Of a DNA stretch of 5,849 nt, positions 4,698 to 5,849 are shown piece after piece. The DNA lies in contig MWDY01000216.1 of the NCBI GenBank assembly GCA_002070755.1, forward strand, positions 1 through 5,849. The letters run 5' to 3'. The notes below the pieces were generated by a model. The model saw only the letters and a list, made by a program, of their open reading frames with translations, did no database searches and was not told the DNA's origin. Made by a program: the position numbers and the translations under genes. Positions within the stretch are counted from its first letter, which is position 1. Every line of letters begins with the position of its first letter. The DNA comes from Spirochaetes bacterium ADurb.Bin110. GTDB taxonomy: Bacteria; Spirochaetota; Spirochaetia; Treponematales; Rectinemataceae.

Positions 4698-5849
4698 ATG
4701 AAAAGATTCTTTATGGTGCTCTGTGCATTGCTTGCTATGACTTTCACTCTCTCAGCTCAGAGCAAATCAGTCGATCTTACATTCATCGAAACTAGCGATA
4801 TCCATGGCTCGATCTACCCCTATAATTTTATCACTGCAAAGCCAGCTGGAACATCGCTTGCACAGGTAGCGAGCCTCATCAAAGAGGAACGCTCGGTACC
4901 AGAGGCTGAAGTGATACTCCTTGAAAATGGAGATTCGCTCCAGGGGCAGCCCACGGTTTACTACTATAACTTCGAAAAGACCGATGGTCCGCATATCTGG
5001 TCGCAGGCAGTGAATTTTCTTGGCTATGATGCTGTAAGCGTTGGCAACCATGACATCGAAGCCGGCCATGCGGTCTACGACAAGCTCTATGAGGAGCTAC
5101 AGGCGCCAGTAATCTGCGCCAATGCCATAAAACCCGATGGAACGCCTTATTTCGAACCTTACGCTGTAATAGAAAAAGCCGGCATAAAAATTGCAGTTCT
5201 GGGCATGATAACTCCCAAGATCCCGGATTGGCTACCTCCGCAATTCTGGACCGGCATGCAATTCGAAGACATGGTGAAATGCGCTCAAAAGTGGGTCCCC
5301 ATCATTCAACAAAAAGAGAAGCCCGACCTTCTAATCGGTCTTTTCCATGCTGGTGTAGACTATAGCTACGGAAATGTAGGCCGCGATACTCCGAACAACG
5401 AGAATGCTTCTCAACTCGTCGCTGAAATGGTACCCGGTTTCGATCTCATCTTCGTTGGACATGACCATCAAGGCTGGTCTGGCCAAGGTTGGGATCCAGT
5501 CAATAAGACGAAAATCGATGTTAAGGATCCCAATGGAAAGATAGTCCCAATCTATGGAGCTCTAAATGCAGCCCGCAATGCAGCCGTAGTAAAGGTGAAC
5601 CTCACATGGAATGATGAAAAGCAAAGCTGGGATAAGATCGTGCGCGGTGGCCTTATCGATATGACTAACTACCAACCCGATCCTGACTTTATGGCCAAAT
5701 TCCAGTCCATGTTCGACGAAATCAAGGCATGGGTCGATCGACCAATAGGCAAAATGGAAGGTGTCATTTCGAGCCGCGATTCGATGTTCGGCGATTCGGC
5801 TTTTGTCGATCTCATCCATATAATCCAGCTCGAACTCAGCAAGGATCCG
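4698..5849 (+). CDS. secreted 5'-nucleotidase / 2',3'-cyclic phosphodiesterase family protein (3' end outside window)
   Basis: The first 384 residues are present and the frame stays open to the window edge. The family uses two metal ions to hydrolyse nucleotides or cyclic nucleotides outside the cytoplasm, releasing nucleosides and phosphate. Residues 1-20 are a signal peptide (MKRF, hydrophobic core, LSA|Q). The metallophosphatase domain has all expected motifs: DIHG (34-37), NGDSLQG with Asp79, GNHD (116-119), FHAG with His217, and GHDH (254-257). From about 350 the C-terminal nucleotidase domain begins (RPIGKMEGVISSRDSMFGDSAFVDLIH), which holds the substrate pocket, but most of it lies beyond the window. 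AAGGAGG at 4687-4693 lies 4 nt before the ATG. The gene is divergent from the outer-membrane protein gene. The exact substrate (UshA-like, CpdB-like or YfkN-like) cannot be told from this part. Confidence 0.92.
   Translation, partial: MKRFFMVLCALLAMTFTLSAQSKSVDLTFIETSDIHGSIYPYNFITAKPAGTSLAQVASLIKEERSVPEAEVILLENGDSLQGQPTVYYYNFEKTDGPHIWSQAVNFLGYDAVSVGNHDIEAGHAVYDKLYEELQAPVICANAIKPDGTPYFEPYAVIEKAGIKIAVLGMITPKIPDWLPPQFWTGMQFEDMVKCAQKWVPIIQQKEKPDLLIGLFHAGVDYSYGNVGRDTPNNENASQLVAEMVPGFDLIFVGHDHQGWSGQGWDPVNKTKIDVKDPNGKIVPIYGALNAARNAAVVKVNLTWNDEKQSWDKIVRGGLIDMTNYQPDPDFMAKFQSMFDEIKAWVDRPIGKMEGVISSRDSMFGDSAFVDLIHIIQLELSKDP

Noticed and set aside
5562..5819. 85-aa minus-strand open frame within the nucleotidase gene
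   Set aside because: It lies antisense to the clearly coding plus strand, which has all metallophosphatase motifs in frame.

Overview
The window carries a compact ferrous-iron uptake operon followed by two genes for exported proteins. The host looks like a Gram-negative (diderm) bacterium. The evidence is a signal peptide followed by a C-terminal stretch that reads as an outer-membrane beta-barrel, and a secreted nucleotidase. Base composition is moderate and close to balanced, and promoters and ribosome binding sites are of ordinary sigma-70 and AGGAGG type. My best guess at lineage is a spirochaete of the Treponema/Spirochaeta kind, from the general look of the outer-membrane protein and the nucleotidase. 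No rRNA or marker gene is present, so this is a low-confidence inference.

Bases 1-3091 (+ strand) hold fur-feoA-feoB. A TTGACT/TATCAT promoter at 4-33 is overlaid by a perfect 21-bp palindrome (18-38) that closely matches the Fur box. After a pyrimidine-rich leader of about 85 nt come a 147-aa Fur-type iron regulator (124-567), a 120-aa FeoA with an unusual basic tail (569-931) and a complete 712-aa FeoB Fe(II) transporter (953-3091). The spacings are 1 nt and 21 nt, so the three genes are almost certainly one transcript. The layout predicts a self-limiting circuit: when iron is plentiful, Fur shuts off both iron import and its own synthesis. No FeoC is present.

Bases 3092-3145 are a short convergent gap with an imperfect hairpin. 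Bases 3146-4474 (- strand) encode a 442-aa exported protein of no recognised name. It has a signal peptide, a CsgG/FlgT-like periplasmic part and a C-terminal beta-barrel-like region, and it is driven by a clear promoter at 4524-4553.

Bases 4475-4697 are a divergent intergenic region with the minus-strand promoter, a 13-bp direct repeat and a weak plus-strand promoter that overlaps a Fur-like half-site. From 4698 to the window end (+ strand) lies the first 384 residues of a secreted 5'-nucleotidase / 2',3'-cyclic phosphodiesterase family protein, cut by the window edge.

I see no mobile element, CRISPR array, tRNA or rRNA. Nothing here is convincingly a new system. The points most worth following up are the Fur-box autoregulatory feo operon, the FeoA tail, and the composite outer-membrane protein.
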